A DNA stretch of 64,000 bases from positions 4,287,001 through 4,351,000 of the forward strand of contig NZ_JAYERP010000001.1 of the NCBI RefSeq assembly GCF_034718895.1, written 5' to 3'. The position numbers were made by a program, and so were the translations under genes. The stretch is from Paenibacillus phoenicis (lineage in GTDB: Bacteria > Bacillota > Bacilli > Paenibacillales > Paenibacillaceae). Within the stretch, counting starts at the first letter, position 1; each line of letters starts with the position of its first letter. Positions 26,509 through 34,155 of this stretch are shown one piece after another. The notes beneath the pieces are model-generated. The model did not search any database. It was given only the letters and a program-made list of their open reading frames with translations, and was not told the origin of the DNA.

Positions 26509-28236
26509 ATGACCCAATATTTGTATCACGATCCGGTAGTAGATGCTACCCTAATTTCTCTGAATGAATTGGAAGTTCGCCTAAAGCTCCCTGCTGATGC
26601 GAATCAAGTCACGCTAAACTATTGGAATAAATATAAGCCGGAGTATGGTATTCGGAAGCAAGCGATGACGTTATGGGCGGAATCGGGGGAATTTAAGTAC
26701 TATCGCACGATATTGACGGGTATGGAATCTCGCATTCGGTACCTTCAATATAAATTCGAGTTTGCTGCAAAGGGGGAATCCTACTGGCTGGGTGCTGAGG
26801 GATTATGTAAGACGGAAGGAACCAGAGGCAGCTATTCGTATGCCTATGCGGGAGATCGCGACATGGTGAACTCTCCGGAATGGATTGGGAACCGTGTATG
26901 GTATCAAATCTTCCCTGAACGTTTCTGTAACGGTGATCCCGAGAATGATCCGGAATCTGTGGAACCTTGGGGGAGCGTGCCAACGCGGGACAATTATATG
27001 GGAGGTGATCTTCAAGGAATCATCAAGCAATTGGATTACCTGAGCGGGCTTGGCATTAATGCGCTGTACTTAAATCCGATATTTGCGGCTACGTCGAACC
27101 ACAAATATGACACCGTGGATTACTTTCAAATCGATCCGCAATTCGGGACGGTACAAGATCTGCAAGAGCTTGTCCAAAAATGCCACGAACGCGATATCAA
27201 GGTGATTCTCGACCTGGTAATCAATCATTGCGGGTTCTATCATCCATATTTTCAGGACGTCGTGAAAAAAGGAGAAGCTTCGGTATATAAAGATTGGTTC
27301 TATATTAACCGGTACCCGGTTCACCGAAGCGAAGACGGTTACGATTCTGTAGGTTATTATCAATGGATGCCTAAGCTGCGGACATCGAATCCCGAAGTTC
27401 AGCAGTACGTATACGATATCGTTTCCTTTTGGCAGAAGGAGACGGGCATCGACGGCTGGAGAATCGATGTCGCAGATGAGGTGGAAATCAGCTTTTTGCG
27501 GGAGCTGAAATCCTGTGTCAAGAAATTAAATCCTAACGCTATCATTATTGCAGAAATCTGGGATGATGCCAAGCGCCTGATGGCGTCTGGCGGCGTGGAC
27601 AGCGTGATGAACTATGAGCTGCGAACGATTCTGTTCGATTACTGTCTGGATCGTTCCATCCTGCTTGCGGAGTTCCATTCCAGACTTGTGAGTTTACTCC
27701 ATCGTTATTCCTTGGCTGAACTAAATCAAATGTTTAACCTGCTAGGAAGCCATGACACGGAACGAATCTTGACGCGTTGCGGGAAGGATGAAAGCAAACT
27801 ACAGCAACTGCTGGCCCTTCAATTCTTCCTGCCGGGGAATCCTACCGTTTATTACGGGGACGAACTGGGAATGACCGGGGAGAATGACCCAGGCTGCCGC
27901 GGGAGCATGCCTTGGCAGCTCGTCGAGGCCGAACCGCAGTTGTTAAGAGAGTTCCGCACCTGGATTCGGCGTAAAACAACCGATCCGGTACTGCAGCACG
28001 GCAACACGGAGCTTAGATACCGGGAAGACTCGGAGTGTTACGTCATTCGGCGCTACACCGAAACCAAAGAAGCGGTGCTTTTAATCAATTTTTCGCAGGA
28101 CCGGCAAGCTTTGGACGTCGTGATGAAGCAGTTTGACTTGATTGGCGCTTATACAATGGATCATTCGCAGGATACCGGGAACTTGCCTGAATTCATCGGT
28201 CCCGGAGATACGATTCTTTTCCAAAAACAGAATTAA
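26509..28236 (+). CDS. GH13 alpha-glycosidase (neopullulanase/cyclomaltodextrinase type)
   Basis: Cytosolic amylase-family enzyme of 575 residues with an N-terminal beta-sandwich (CBM34-like, about 1-115) and the GH13 barrel. Conserved regions: DLVINHCGFYHPYF, GWRIDVADEVE with the nucleophile Asp, IIIAEIWDDA with the acid/base Glu, and FNLLGSHDTERI with the third Asp. The N-terminal domain and the MPK motif (YYQWMPKLRTSN) place it in subfamily 20, which degrades cyclodextrins, pullulan and short dextrins. No signal peptide, so it acts on imported sugars. ATG 26509 follows GAGGT. A paralogue lies at 38691. Confidence 0.92.
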   Translation: MTQYLYHDPVVDATLISLNELEVRLKLPADANQVTLNYWNKYKPEYGIRKQAMTLWAESGEFKYYRTILTGMESRIRYLQYKFEFAAKGESYWLGAEGLCKTEGTRGSYSYAYAGDRDMVNSPEWIGNRVWYQIFPERFCNGDPENDPESVEPWGSVPTRDNYMGGDLQGIIKQLDYLSGLGINALYLNPIFAATSNHKYDTVDYFQIDPQFGTVQDLQELVQKCHERDIKVILDLVINHCGFYHPYFQDVVKKGEASVYKDWFYINRYPVHRSEDGYDSVGYYQWMPKLRTSNPEVQQYVYDIVSFWQKETGIDGWRIDVADEVEISFLRELKSCVKKLNPNAIIIAEIWDDAKRLMASGGVDSVMNYELRTILFDYCLDRSILLAEFHSRLVSLLHRYSLAELNQMFNLLGSHDTERILTRCGKDESKLQQLLALQFFLPGNPTVYYGDELGMTGENDPGCRGSMPWQLVEAEPQLLREFRTWIRRKTTDPVLQHGNTELRYREDSECYVIRRYTETKEAVLLINFSQDRQALDVVMKQFDLIGAYTMDHSQDTGNLPEFIGPGDTILFQKQN

Positions 28237-28248
28237 GGAGATCAATCT

Positions 28249-29532
28249 ATGATAAATAAATGGAGCAAGTTATTGCCGATTTTACTCGCCGTGACCTTGG
28301 TTTTGGCGGGCTGCGGTTCCAAGGGGAACCAAAAGACGGCGAACGGGACAAGCTCGGATGCGAAGCCGGGCAAGGAGGTCACTATAACGTTCTGGCACCA
28401 CTATAGTACTGCATCTCCGGAAGAGAAGACGTTAAAAGAGGTGCTTATTCCGAAATTTGAGGAGGAAAATCCCGGGATTAAAGTTAACCCTGTTGCCTTT
28501 ACTTGGGAAGACCTGCATAAGAAGCTGCAGATCAGCGGCAGCGCTGGCGATTTGCCGGACGTAGCCCGGCTGGACATTATCTGGGTGCCGGAGTTCCAGA
28601 AAAGCGGATTGCTGCAACAGTTAGACGAATTTGAAGATTTTGACGAGGTTGCCGGCAGCTTGCTGGAAGGCCCGCTGTCTACAGCGAAGGTAGGCGATCA
28701 CTATTACGGACTTCCTCTCAATACGAATACCAAGGTGTTGTTCTGGAACAAGGAGATGCTGTCGCAAAGCGGTGTAGAGCAAGCGCCTGAAACCACGGAA
28801 CAGTTTTTTGAGGCTTTGGGTAAAATCAAAAGTAAGTATGAAAAAAGCTGGGGATTCGGTGAACCGGCCCTTCAAGGCTGGAACGTCTTACCGTGGATTT
28901 GGAGCAACGGTGGGGATGTACTCTCGCCTGACTTCACAACGGCTGACGGTTATTTGAATAGCCCAGCTTCGGTAGAAATTTTGACGAAACTTAAAAACGC
29001 CTACAACGCCGGTCAAATTTCCGGATTTAAGCCGGGAGATGTAGCGGTTACGGAAGGTCATGCGAGCGGAAGCTATGCCATGATGGCGGAAGGCCCGTGG
29101 GCGGTTGCTCAGTTCCAATCGCAATTCCCTGATTTCGACGTCGAAATGGCTTCTTTTCCGGCGGGATCGGCGGGCTCCATTCAGGTGTTGGGCGGAGAGG
29201 ATATCGGGATCTTTAGTAAAGACAAGCAGGAGGAATCCTGGAAATTCGTGAAGTTCATGGTGTCGGAAGAGGCTCAGATCGAGATGGGCAAGATCGGACA
29301 AATTCCGGTTAACCTCGCCTCAATGGAGAATGCCGATGTCAAGGCGATCGATTATTATCCACCGTTTCTTGAACAGTTGAAGACGGCTAAAGCTCGCCCG
29401 CCGGTTAGTGCTTGGCCGCAAATCGACGGCGTGATTAATGATGCGATGAGTAAAATTTTCATGACGGATGCGGATGTAAAAACGGAGCTGGATGCGGCAG
29501 TCCGTGCCATCGATGCTTTGTTGAAGGAGTAG
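28249..29532 (+). CDS. ABC sugar transporter, solute-binding lipoprotein (locus 1)
   Basis: Extracellular family-1 solute-binding protein of 427 residues. Lipoprotein signal with lipobox LVLAGC (Cys near residue 22), then a Ser/Gly/Lys-rich tether and the binding fold (ITFWHHYSTASPEE, ADGYLNSPASVEIL, GPWAVAQFQSQFP). AAGGAGA precedes the ATG by eight bases. It delivers an alpha-glucoside or dextrin to the two permeases encoded next. The fold and context do not fix the ligand. Confidence 0.92.
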   Translation: MINKWSKLLPILLAVTLVLAGCGSKGNQKTANGTSSDAKPGKEVTITFWHHYSTASPEEKTLKEVLIPKFEEENPGIKVNPVAFTWEDLHKKLQISGSAGDLPDVARLDIIWVPEFQKSGLLQQLDEFEDFDEVAGSLLEGPLSTAKVGDHYYGLPLNTNTKVLFWNKEMLSQSGVEQAPETTEQFFEALGKIKSKYEKSWGFGEPALQGWNVLPWIWSNGGDVLSPDFTTADGYLNSPASVEILTKLKNAYNAGQISGFKPGDVAVTEGHASGSYAMMAEGPWAVAQFQSQFPDFDVEMASFPAGSAGSIQVLGGEDIGIFSKDKQEESWKFVKFMVSEEAQIEMGKIGQIPVNLASMENADVKAIDYYPPFLEQLKTAKARPPVSAWPQIDGVINDAMSKIFMTDADVKTELDAAVRAIDALLKE

Positions 29533-29542
29533 TCCATTATCA

Positions 29543-29577
29543 GGAGAGCGTTTTCCGTACGGGAGGCGCTCCCTTTT
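29543..29577 (+). terminator. hairpin between binding protein and permease genes
   Basis: GG-A-GAGCG (29543-29550) with CGCTCCC (29567-29573), A bulged, plus an inner stem over GTAC, followed by four T. A partial terminator or mRNA-stabilising structure that would allow more binding protein than permease. Confidence 0.55.
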
Positions 29578-29596
29578 ACGAAGGAGTCAACATGAC

Positions 29597-30466
29597 ATGC
29601 GCAAAAAAAACGGAGCAGCCGGATACTTGTTCTTTTTGCCCGGATTTTTATTTTTTGCCTTATTTATTCTCTACCCGTTGATCCGGAATTTGATCTACAG
29701 CTTTTATGATTTTCGGCTCACGAACATAAATCATCTTGAATTTGTGGGATGGGATAACTATAAGCATGTGTTCGGGGATGAAGTGTTCTGGATTTCGATA
29801 CGAAATATTTTTATCTACGGGATCATTTCTGTACCCGGCCAAATGATTTTGGGTTTTCTGGTCGCCTATGCACTTTATCAGAATCGCCCCGGTACCAAGA
29901 CGTTTCGGGTGCTTTACTTCTTGCCGGTCATTACGTCTTGGGTCGTTGCCTCGTTAATATTTAAATACGTTTTTGCCGATCAGGGCTTTTTGAATTATGC
30001 CATTACGGATATCCTTCATCTGACGGACCGGACGATCAGTTGGTTAAGTGAACCGGGAAAAGCCTTGATCGTGATCGGAGCCCTTGGGATCTGGAAAGGG
30101 GTTGGCTGGGCGATGGTTATCTACATGGCCGCGCTGCAAGGGGTACCCAAAGATCAATATGAAGCGGCTTCTTTAGACGGCTGCAATGCGTGGAACCAGA
30201 TCCGTTATATCACGCTGCCATCGATTCGAAACACGACGTTTTTTATCCAAATGATGTTAATTATCGGTGCGTTTAATGTGTTTACATCCGTGTACCTCAT
30301 TACCAATGGCGGACCGTTGCATCAGACCGAAGTGATGTTGACGAGAATGTATCAGAAGGCGTTCTCCGAATATGATCTGGGTTACGCATCGGCGTTATCC
30401 TATGTCTTTGCGGTGATCATTGCTGGATTAACGGCTGTGCAGTTCCGTCTGAACAAACAGGAATAG
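29597..30466 (+). CDS. ABC sugar permease, MalF-like (locus 1)
   Basis: Inner-membrane permease of 289 residues with six hydrophobic segments. The cytosolic EAA loop that docks the ATPase reads YEAASLDGCNAWNQIRYITLP. AAGGAG lies ten bases before ATG 29597; an out-of-frame ATG lies five bases earlier. Pairs with the permease at 30479. No MalK/MsmK-type ATPase gene is present in the locus. Confidence 0.93.
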   Translation: MRKKNGAAGYLFFLPGFLFFALFILYPLIRNLIYSFYDFRLTNINHLEFVGWDNYKHVFGDEVFWISIRNIFIYGIISVPGQMILGFLVAYALYQNRPGTKTFRVLYFLPVITSWVVASLIFKYVFADQGFLNYAITDILHLTDRTISWLSEPGKALIVIGALGIWKGVGWAMVIYMAALQGVPKDQYEAASLDGCNAWNQIRYITLPSIRNTTFFIQMMLIIGAFNVFTSVYLITNGGPLHQTEVMLTRMYQKAFSEYDLGYASALSYVFAVIIAGLTAVQFRLNKQE

Positions 30467-30478
30467 GGGGCGAACCAT

Positions 30479-31303
30479 ATGCGCTCGCTGAAAACATTTT
30501 GCATCTACGCCCTGCTTGTCGCGGGCGGACTGATATCCATTTACCCTTTAGTGTATATGCTGCTAACCGCTCTCAAACCCATGACGCTGTTATTTGAGTT
30601 TCCGCCTCGCTTTTTGCCTTCGGAAATGACCTGGTCCAATTTTAGAGAAGCGTGGGGAAGTCAAAATTTCGCGTTATATTTGTTGAATAGCTTGCTGGTG
30701 ACCTTGGCTAGCTTTGCGCTTATCTTTCTGCTGTCTTCCATGTTAGCCTTTGCCTACTCGCGGTTTGACTTTAAGGGAAAAAGCCTAAGCTTTGCAATTA
30801 TTATGGGAGGCTTGGTCATCCCAAGTTTGACGTTGCTGATTCCCCAGTTTGTCCTGATTCGTCAGTTGGGTTTATTCGATTCACGGTGGGGGCTTATCGT
30901 TGTCTACGCCGCAGGTGCCATTCCGTTTACAACTTTCTTGCTTAAAGGCTTTTTCGATTCCATAACCCGTGACATTGATGAGTCGGTGGAGATGGAAGGG
31001 GGCGGCGCCTGGACGTTATTCGCTTCCATCATTTTGCCTCTCTCCAAGCCGGCATTTGTTCCAGCCACGATCTTTAACGCGCTGACCGTGTGGGAAGAGT
31101 TCCCCTGGGCACTAACCATCATCAATGATCCACTGAAAAGAACGTTACCGATTGCCCTGGCCAATTTCCAAGGGCAATATACGACGCAATGGGGCATCGT
31201 GTTCGCAGGTTCGTTGATCGCTGTTGTCCCGATTATCTTACTGTTTCTGCTGCTGCAGCGGTACTTTATCGCTGGCATGACGGCCGGAGCGGTAAAGGGG
31301 TAA
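30479..31303 (+). CDS. ABC sugar permease, MalG-like (locus 1)
   Basis: Second permease of the importer, 274 residues, six hydrophobic segments. EAA loop: DESVEMEGGGAWTLFASIILP. GGGGG before the ATG by seven bases. The last gene of the locus 1 operon; there is no clear terminator after it, and the next promoter begins at 31346. Confidence 0.93.
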   Translation: MRSLKTFCIYALLVAGGLISIYPLVYMLLTALKPMTLLFEFPPRFLPSEMTWSNFREAWGSQNFALYLLNSLLVTLASFALIFLLSSMLAFAYSRFDFKGKSLSFAIIMGGLVIPSLTLLIPQFVLIRQLGLFDSRWGLIVVYAAGAIPFTTFLLKGFFDSITRDIDESVEMEGGGAWTLFASIILPLSKPAFVPATIFNALTVWEEFPWALTIINDPLKRTLPIALANFQGQYTTQWGIVFAGSLIAVVPIILLFLLLQRYFIAGMTAGAVKG

Positions 31304-31336
31304 ACCAAGCGACCGCAAGTGTAATTCCACCTTTTG

Positions 31337-31350
31337 TGCAAACGATTGAC
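31337..31350 (+). promoter_or_regulatory. LacI/MalR-type operator overlapping the pulA -35
   Basis: TGCAAACGATTGAC differs little from the GCAAACGTTTGC pattern found through the region and covers the -35 hexamer. Confidence 0.5.
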
Positions 31351-31375
31351 CAAGTCTTAGCACCGGTGATATAAT
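31346..31375 (+). promoter_or_regulatory. sigma-A promoter, probably of pullulanase
   Basis: TTGACC (31346-31351), 18-base spacer and TATAAT (31370-31375) with a TG one base before the -10. It is the only good promoter in the 445-base gap before the pullulanase gene. Confidence 0.75.
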
Positions 31376-31392
31376 CCAGCACATACAGGAAA

Positions 31393-31404
31393 GTAAACGT
31401 TTAC
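31393..31404 (+). promoter_or_regulatory. LacI/CcpA-type operator, perfect palindrome
   Basis: GTAAACGTTTAC, a perfect 12-base palindrome centred on CG, lies about 10 to 20 bases after the expected start of transcription and would act as a road-block site. Confidence 0.65.
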
Positions 31405-31748
31405 GTTAGGGCGCAAAAAAGGTTCTACATTGGACGCAGATGTTTTTTTCAGAGAACGGAAAGAGAAGCATTGGCTAATGGGAACCAACAGGGCGCACGT
31501 TGTCATGAATATTTGAAACCGCCTGATGGGGAAGATGATTACAGGTTCCTGCCACCAGCCTGCGGAACGTTTCGGGGAAAAGCGACCATATGATGAATGA
31601 GCATAGAAGGTGCGGGGATTTGGCGCATGGACAACATTGTTGACGGGAATTGTCTGCACCGGGCACAGTGACTTAACCCTTACCTAGAGCTTGGGGAAAT
31701 TCCTCGGACCTATACGGAAGACGTGCTGCCGAATTTGACGGGATTGGA
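31405..31748 (+). other. long untranslated leader with possible gene remnants
   Basis: About 345 bases without an intact gene between the pulA promoter and its coding start. Short broken frames have protein-like composition, such as NPYLELGEIPRTYTEDVLP near 31680-31737 and VFFRERKEKHWLMGTNRA near 31440-31490, each ended by stops or out of frame with the next. They may be remains of a decayed gene. No terminator or known riboswitch fold was recognised. Confidence 0.4.
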
Positions 31749-33785
31749 GTGAGGACGTTGTCAGTACAAAAAGAATTCCACGGCACCATCGATTACGGAG
31801 ATGTGGCGGTCACCGGGGGAATCTCGGTATTTGACGCGAAGTTTGACGAGCTGTATGTATACGATGGTGATGATTTAGGAGCGGTGTATACCCCGGAACA
31901 AACTCGTTTTCGCTTGTGGGCCCCCACCGCCTCCGAAGCCAAAGTCATTCTGTACGAAACCGAGGACGGGACGCCGGTAAATGAGCTGCCCATGAAGCGG
32001 GATGTGCAAGGAACGTGGACCTTAACGGTACCGGAAGATTGCGGGGGGTTATTCTACACGTATCGTGTGAAGGTTGGGGAGCAGTGGAACGAGGCAGTTG
32101 ATCCTTACGCGAAAGCGGTGGGCGTGAACGGGAAAAAAGCGGCGATCCTTGACCTGCGCAGCACCAATCCGGAAGGATGGGAGAACGATCAAAAGCCTCC
32201 GCTGGCTTCGCCGACGGATGCGGTGATTTATGAGCTGCATGTTCGAGATCTGTCGATTCACCCGAGAAGCGGCATCCGCGAAAAGGGGAAGTTCCTCGGC
32301 TTAACCGAGGAAGGTACTCGCGGGCCGAACGGCATTCCAACGGGGCTCGACCATATTGCCGGACTTGGCGTGACGCATGTGCAACTGCTGCCGATCTTTG
32401 ATTACTCGCAGGAAAGCGTGGATGAAAGCCGCCTGGATGAACCCCATTACAACTGGGGGTACGATCCTCAGAATTATAATGTGCCGGAAGGCTCTTACTC
32501 GACGGACCCGTATAACCCAGCCGCACGGATCCTTGAGCTGAAACGTCTCATCCAAACGCTGCACGCTCGCGGACTTCGAGTGATTATGGATGTGGTGTAC
32601 AATCACGTTTATGACGGGTATCTGATTCATTTCACCAAGCTCGTGCCGGGTTATTATTTGCGGTACAAGTCGGATCGGACGTTCTCGGACGGGGCATTTT
32701 GCGGCAATGAGTGCGCTTCGGAACGGCCGATGATGAGAAAATATATGATTGAGTCGATCCTGCACTGGGTGCGGGAATACCATATTGACGGGTTCCGCTT
32801 TGATTTGATGGGACTGATCGACATCGAAACGATGAATGAAATCCGCCGGCGGTTGGACGAGATCGATCCGACGATCCTGACGATCGGCGAAGGCTGGATG
32901 ATGGAGACGGTGCTTTCCAAGGAGCGTCGGGCCAACCAGGACAACGCCGGGAAGCTGCCGGGCATCGGTATGTTTAACGACGGGCTGAGGGACTCGGTAA
33001 AAGGGGATATTTTTATCTTTGACCGCAAAGGCTTTATTAGCGCCGGCGACGGCTTCGAGGACGGGGTGAAGCGCGGCGTGGCCGGGGGAATTAACTATGA
33101 CGGAGGCCAGCTCCGGCAGTTTGCGGTGGAACCGGTTCAATCGGTGAACTATGTGGAGTGCCATGATAACCATACGTTATGGGACAAAATCGAGCTGTCC
33201 ACGCCGGGCGTTTCGGACGACGAACGCCGGGCGATGCACCGGCTCGCCTCCGCGATCGTGCTGACGAGCCAGGGCATCCCGTTCCTCCACGCCGGTCAAG
33301 AATTTATGCGCACGAAGGGCGGCGTGGAGAACAGCTATAAATCGCCGATCGAGGTCAACTGGCTCGATTGGGAGCGCTGCGCTGCGCATCAGGACGACGT
33401 GTCCTATATGCGCAGCCTGATCGCCTTGCGCAAGGCGCATCCCGCGTTCCGCCTGAAGACGGCGGACGAGATCCGCGCGCATTTGCGCTTTGAGGCAGCG
33501 CCGCCGCACGCCGTGGCGTTTACGCTGCGCGACCACGCGGGTGGCGATCCAGACCGCCACCTGTACGTGCTCTACAACGCGAACCCGGGCGCGTTGTCGC
33601 TGGAGCTGCCCGCCCTCGGACCGTGGGAGGTCCGGTTCGGGGGCGAGCACGTGCTCGCGCTGGAAGCGGGCGCGAGCGCTGAGGCTGCAGCGGCGGCGCA
33701 CGCTGCAGCAGGGGGGCCTCCAGCCGGCGGGGCACGGCTGGAGGTGCGCGGGGTCGGCGTCGTCGTACTCGCCGTCCCGCGGTAA
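31749..33785 (+). CDS. pulA: type I pullulanase
   Basis: Debranching enzyme that hydrolyses alpha-1,6 links in pullulan and limit dextrins, up to 678 residues. N-terminal domain with CBM48-like GAVYTPEQTRFRLWAPTASE, then the GH13 barrel with the type I pullulanase signature YNWGYDPQNYNVPEGSYSTD, nucleophile in DGFRFDLMGLID, acid/base in TIGEGWMME and third Asp in VECHDNHTLWDK. No signal peptide, so it is intracellular, working on imported branched dextrins. The start may be GTG 31749 or TTG 31758; the latter has GGAGTGAGG at better distance. The last 100 codons are GC-rich, with an Ala/Gly-rich C-terminus (around residues 635-665). Confidence 0.95.
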   Translation: MRTLSVQKEFHGTIDYGDVAVTGGISVFDAKFDELYVYDGDDLGAVYTPEQTRFRLWAPTASEAKVILYETEDGTPVNELPMKRDVQGTWTLTVPEDCGGLFYTYRVKVGEQWNEAVDPYAKAVGVNGKKAAILDLRSTNPEGWENDQKPPLASPTDAVIYELHVRDLSIHPRSGIREKGKFLGLTEEGTRGPNGIPTGLDHIAGLGVTHVQLLPIFDYSQESVDESRLDEPHYNWGYDPQNYNVPEGSYSTDPYNPAARILELKRLIQTLHARGLRVIMDVVYNHVYDGYLIHFTKLVPGYYLRYKSDRTFSDGAFCGNECASERPMMRKYMIESILHWVREYHIDGFRFDLMGLIDIETMNEIRRRLDEIDPTILTIGEGWMMETVLSKERRANQDNAGKLPGIGMFNDGLRDSVKGDIFIFDRKGFISAGDGFEDGVKRGVAGGINYDGGQLRQFAVEPVQSVNYVECHDNHTLWDKIELSTPGVSDDERRAMHRLASAIVLTSQGIPFLHAGQEFMRTKGGVENSYKSPIEVNWLDWERCAAHQDDVSYMRSLIALRKAHPAFRLKTADEIRAHLRFEAAPPHAVAFTLRDHAGGDPDRHLYVLYNANPGALSLELPALGPWEVRFGGEHVLALEAGASAEAAAAAHAAAGGPPAGGARLEVRGVGVVVLAVPR

Positions 33786-33790
33786 CCGCG

Positions 33791-33823
33791 CAAGGGCAAG
33801 GGGCGTGAGCCCCGTTGCCCTTG
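33791..33823 (+). terminator. GC-rich hairpin after pulA
   Basis: CAAGGGCAAGGGGC pairs with GCCCC-G-TTGCCCTTG around a GTGA loop. No long T run follows, so its strength as a terminator is uncertain. Confidence 0.65.
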
Positions 33824-33865
33824 GTTTAGCGCCGCGGCCGGGTGAGGATCGGCCGGGCGCTAGCG

Positions 33866-33912
33866 GGCTACGCGGAAATAAGGGTATTTTTGACCCTTAT
33901 TTCCGCGTAGCC
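33866..33912. repeat. perfect 20-base inverted repeat
   Basis: GGCTACGCGGAAATAAGGGT (33866-33885) and its exact reverse complement (33893-33912) around a 7-base loop. Lies in the non-coding gap between convergent pulA and maltose phosphorylase genes. Confidence 0.9.
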
Positions 33913-33918
33913 GCCCCA

Positions 33919-34032
33919 TTTGAACAAAATAGCGGTATTTGATGGCCTTATTCTCCCGCAGGAGCCCCCAAATGGGGCTTTTTGCTCCTGCCGGACCGAA
34001 ATAAGGCCATTTTTTACCGCTATTTGTTCAAA
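33919..34032. repeat. 114-base nested palindrome
   Basis: The outer arm TTTGAACAAAATAGCGGTA and following bases to 33952 pair with 34000-34032 with few mismatches. Inside is a second hairpin, GCAGGAG (33958-33964) with CTCCTGC, itself holding AGCCCC/GGGGCT. Both arms share the GAAATAAGG word with the repeat at 33866. It would form a long cruciform or RNA stem. With the neighbouring hairpins it fills the 370-base gap; no gene is seen there. Confidence 0.85.
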
Positions 34033-34109
34033 TGAAGCTCAATCGCCGGAAATAAGGGAACTTATTACCGTTATTATTCCCTGGGGCCCCCGCAACGCCG
34101 GGCGCCCCC

Positions 34110-34147
34110 AAAAACCAACCCCCACGGCAAAGCCATGGGGGTTGGTT
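34110..34147 (-). terminator. rho-independent terminator of the maltose phosphorylase gene
   Basis: AACCAACCCCCACGG (34113-34127) pairs with CCATGGGGGTTGGTT (34133-34147); read on the minus strand it is followed by a run of five T. It begins nine bases after the stop codon. Confidence 0.88.
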
Positions 34148-34155
34148 CAATAAAT

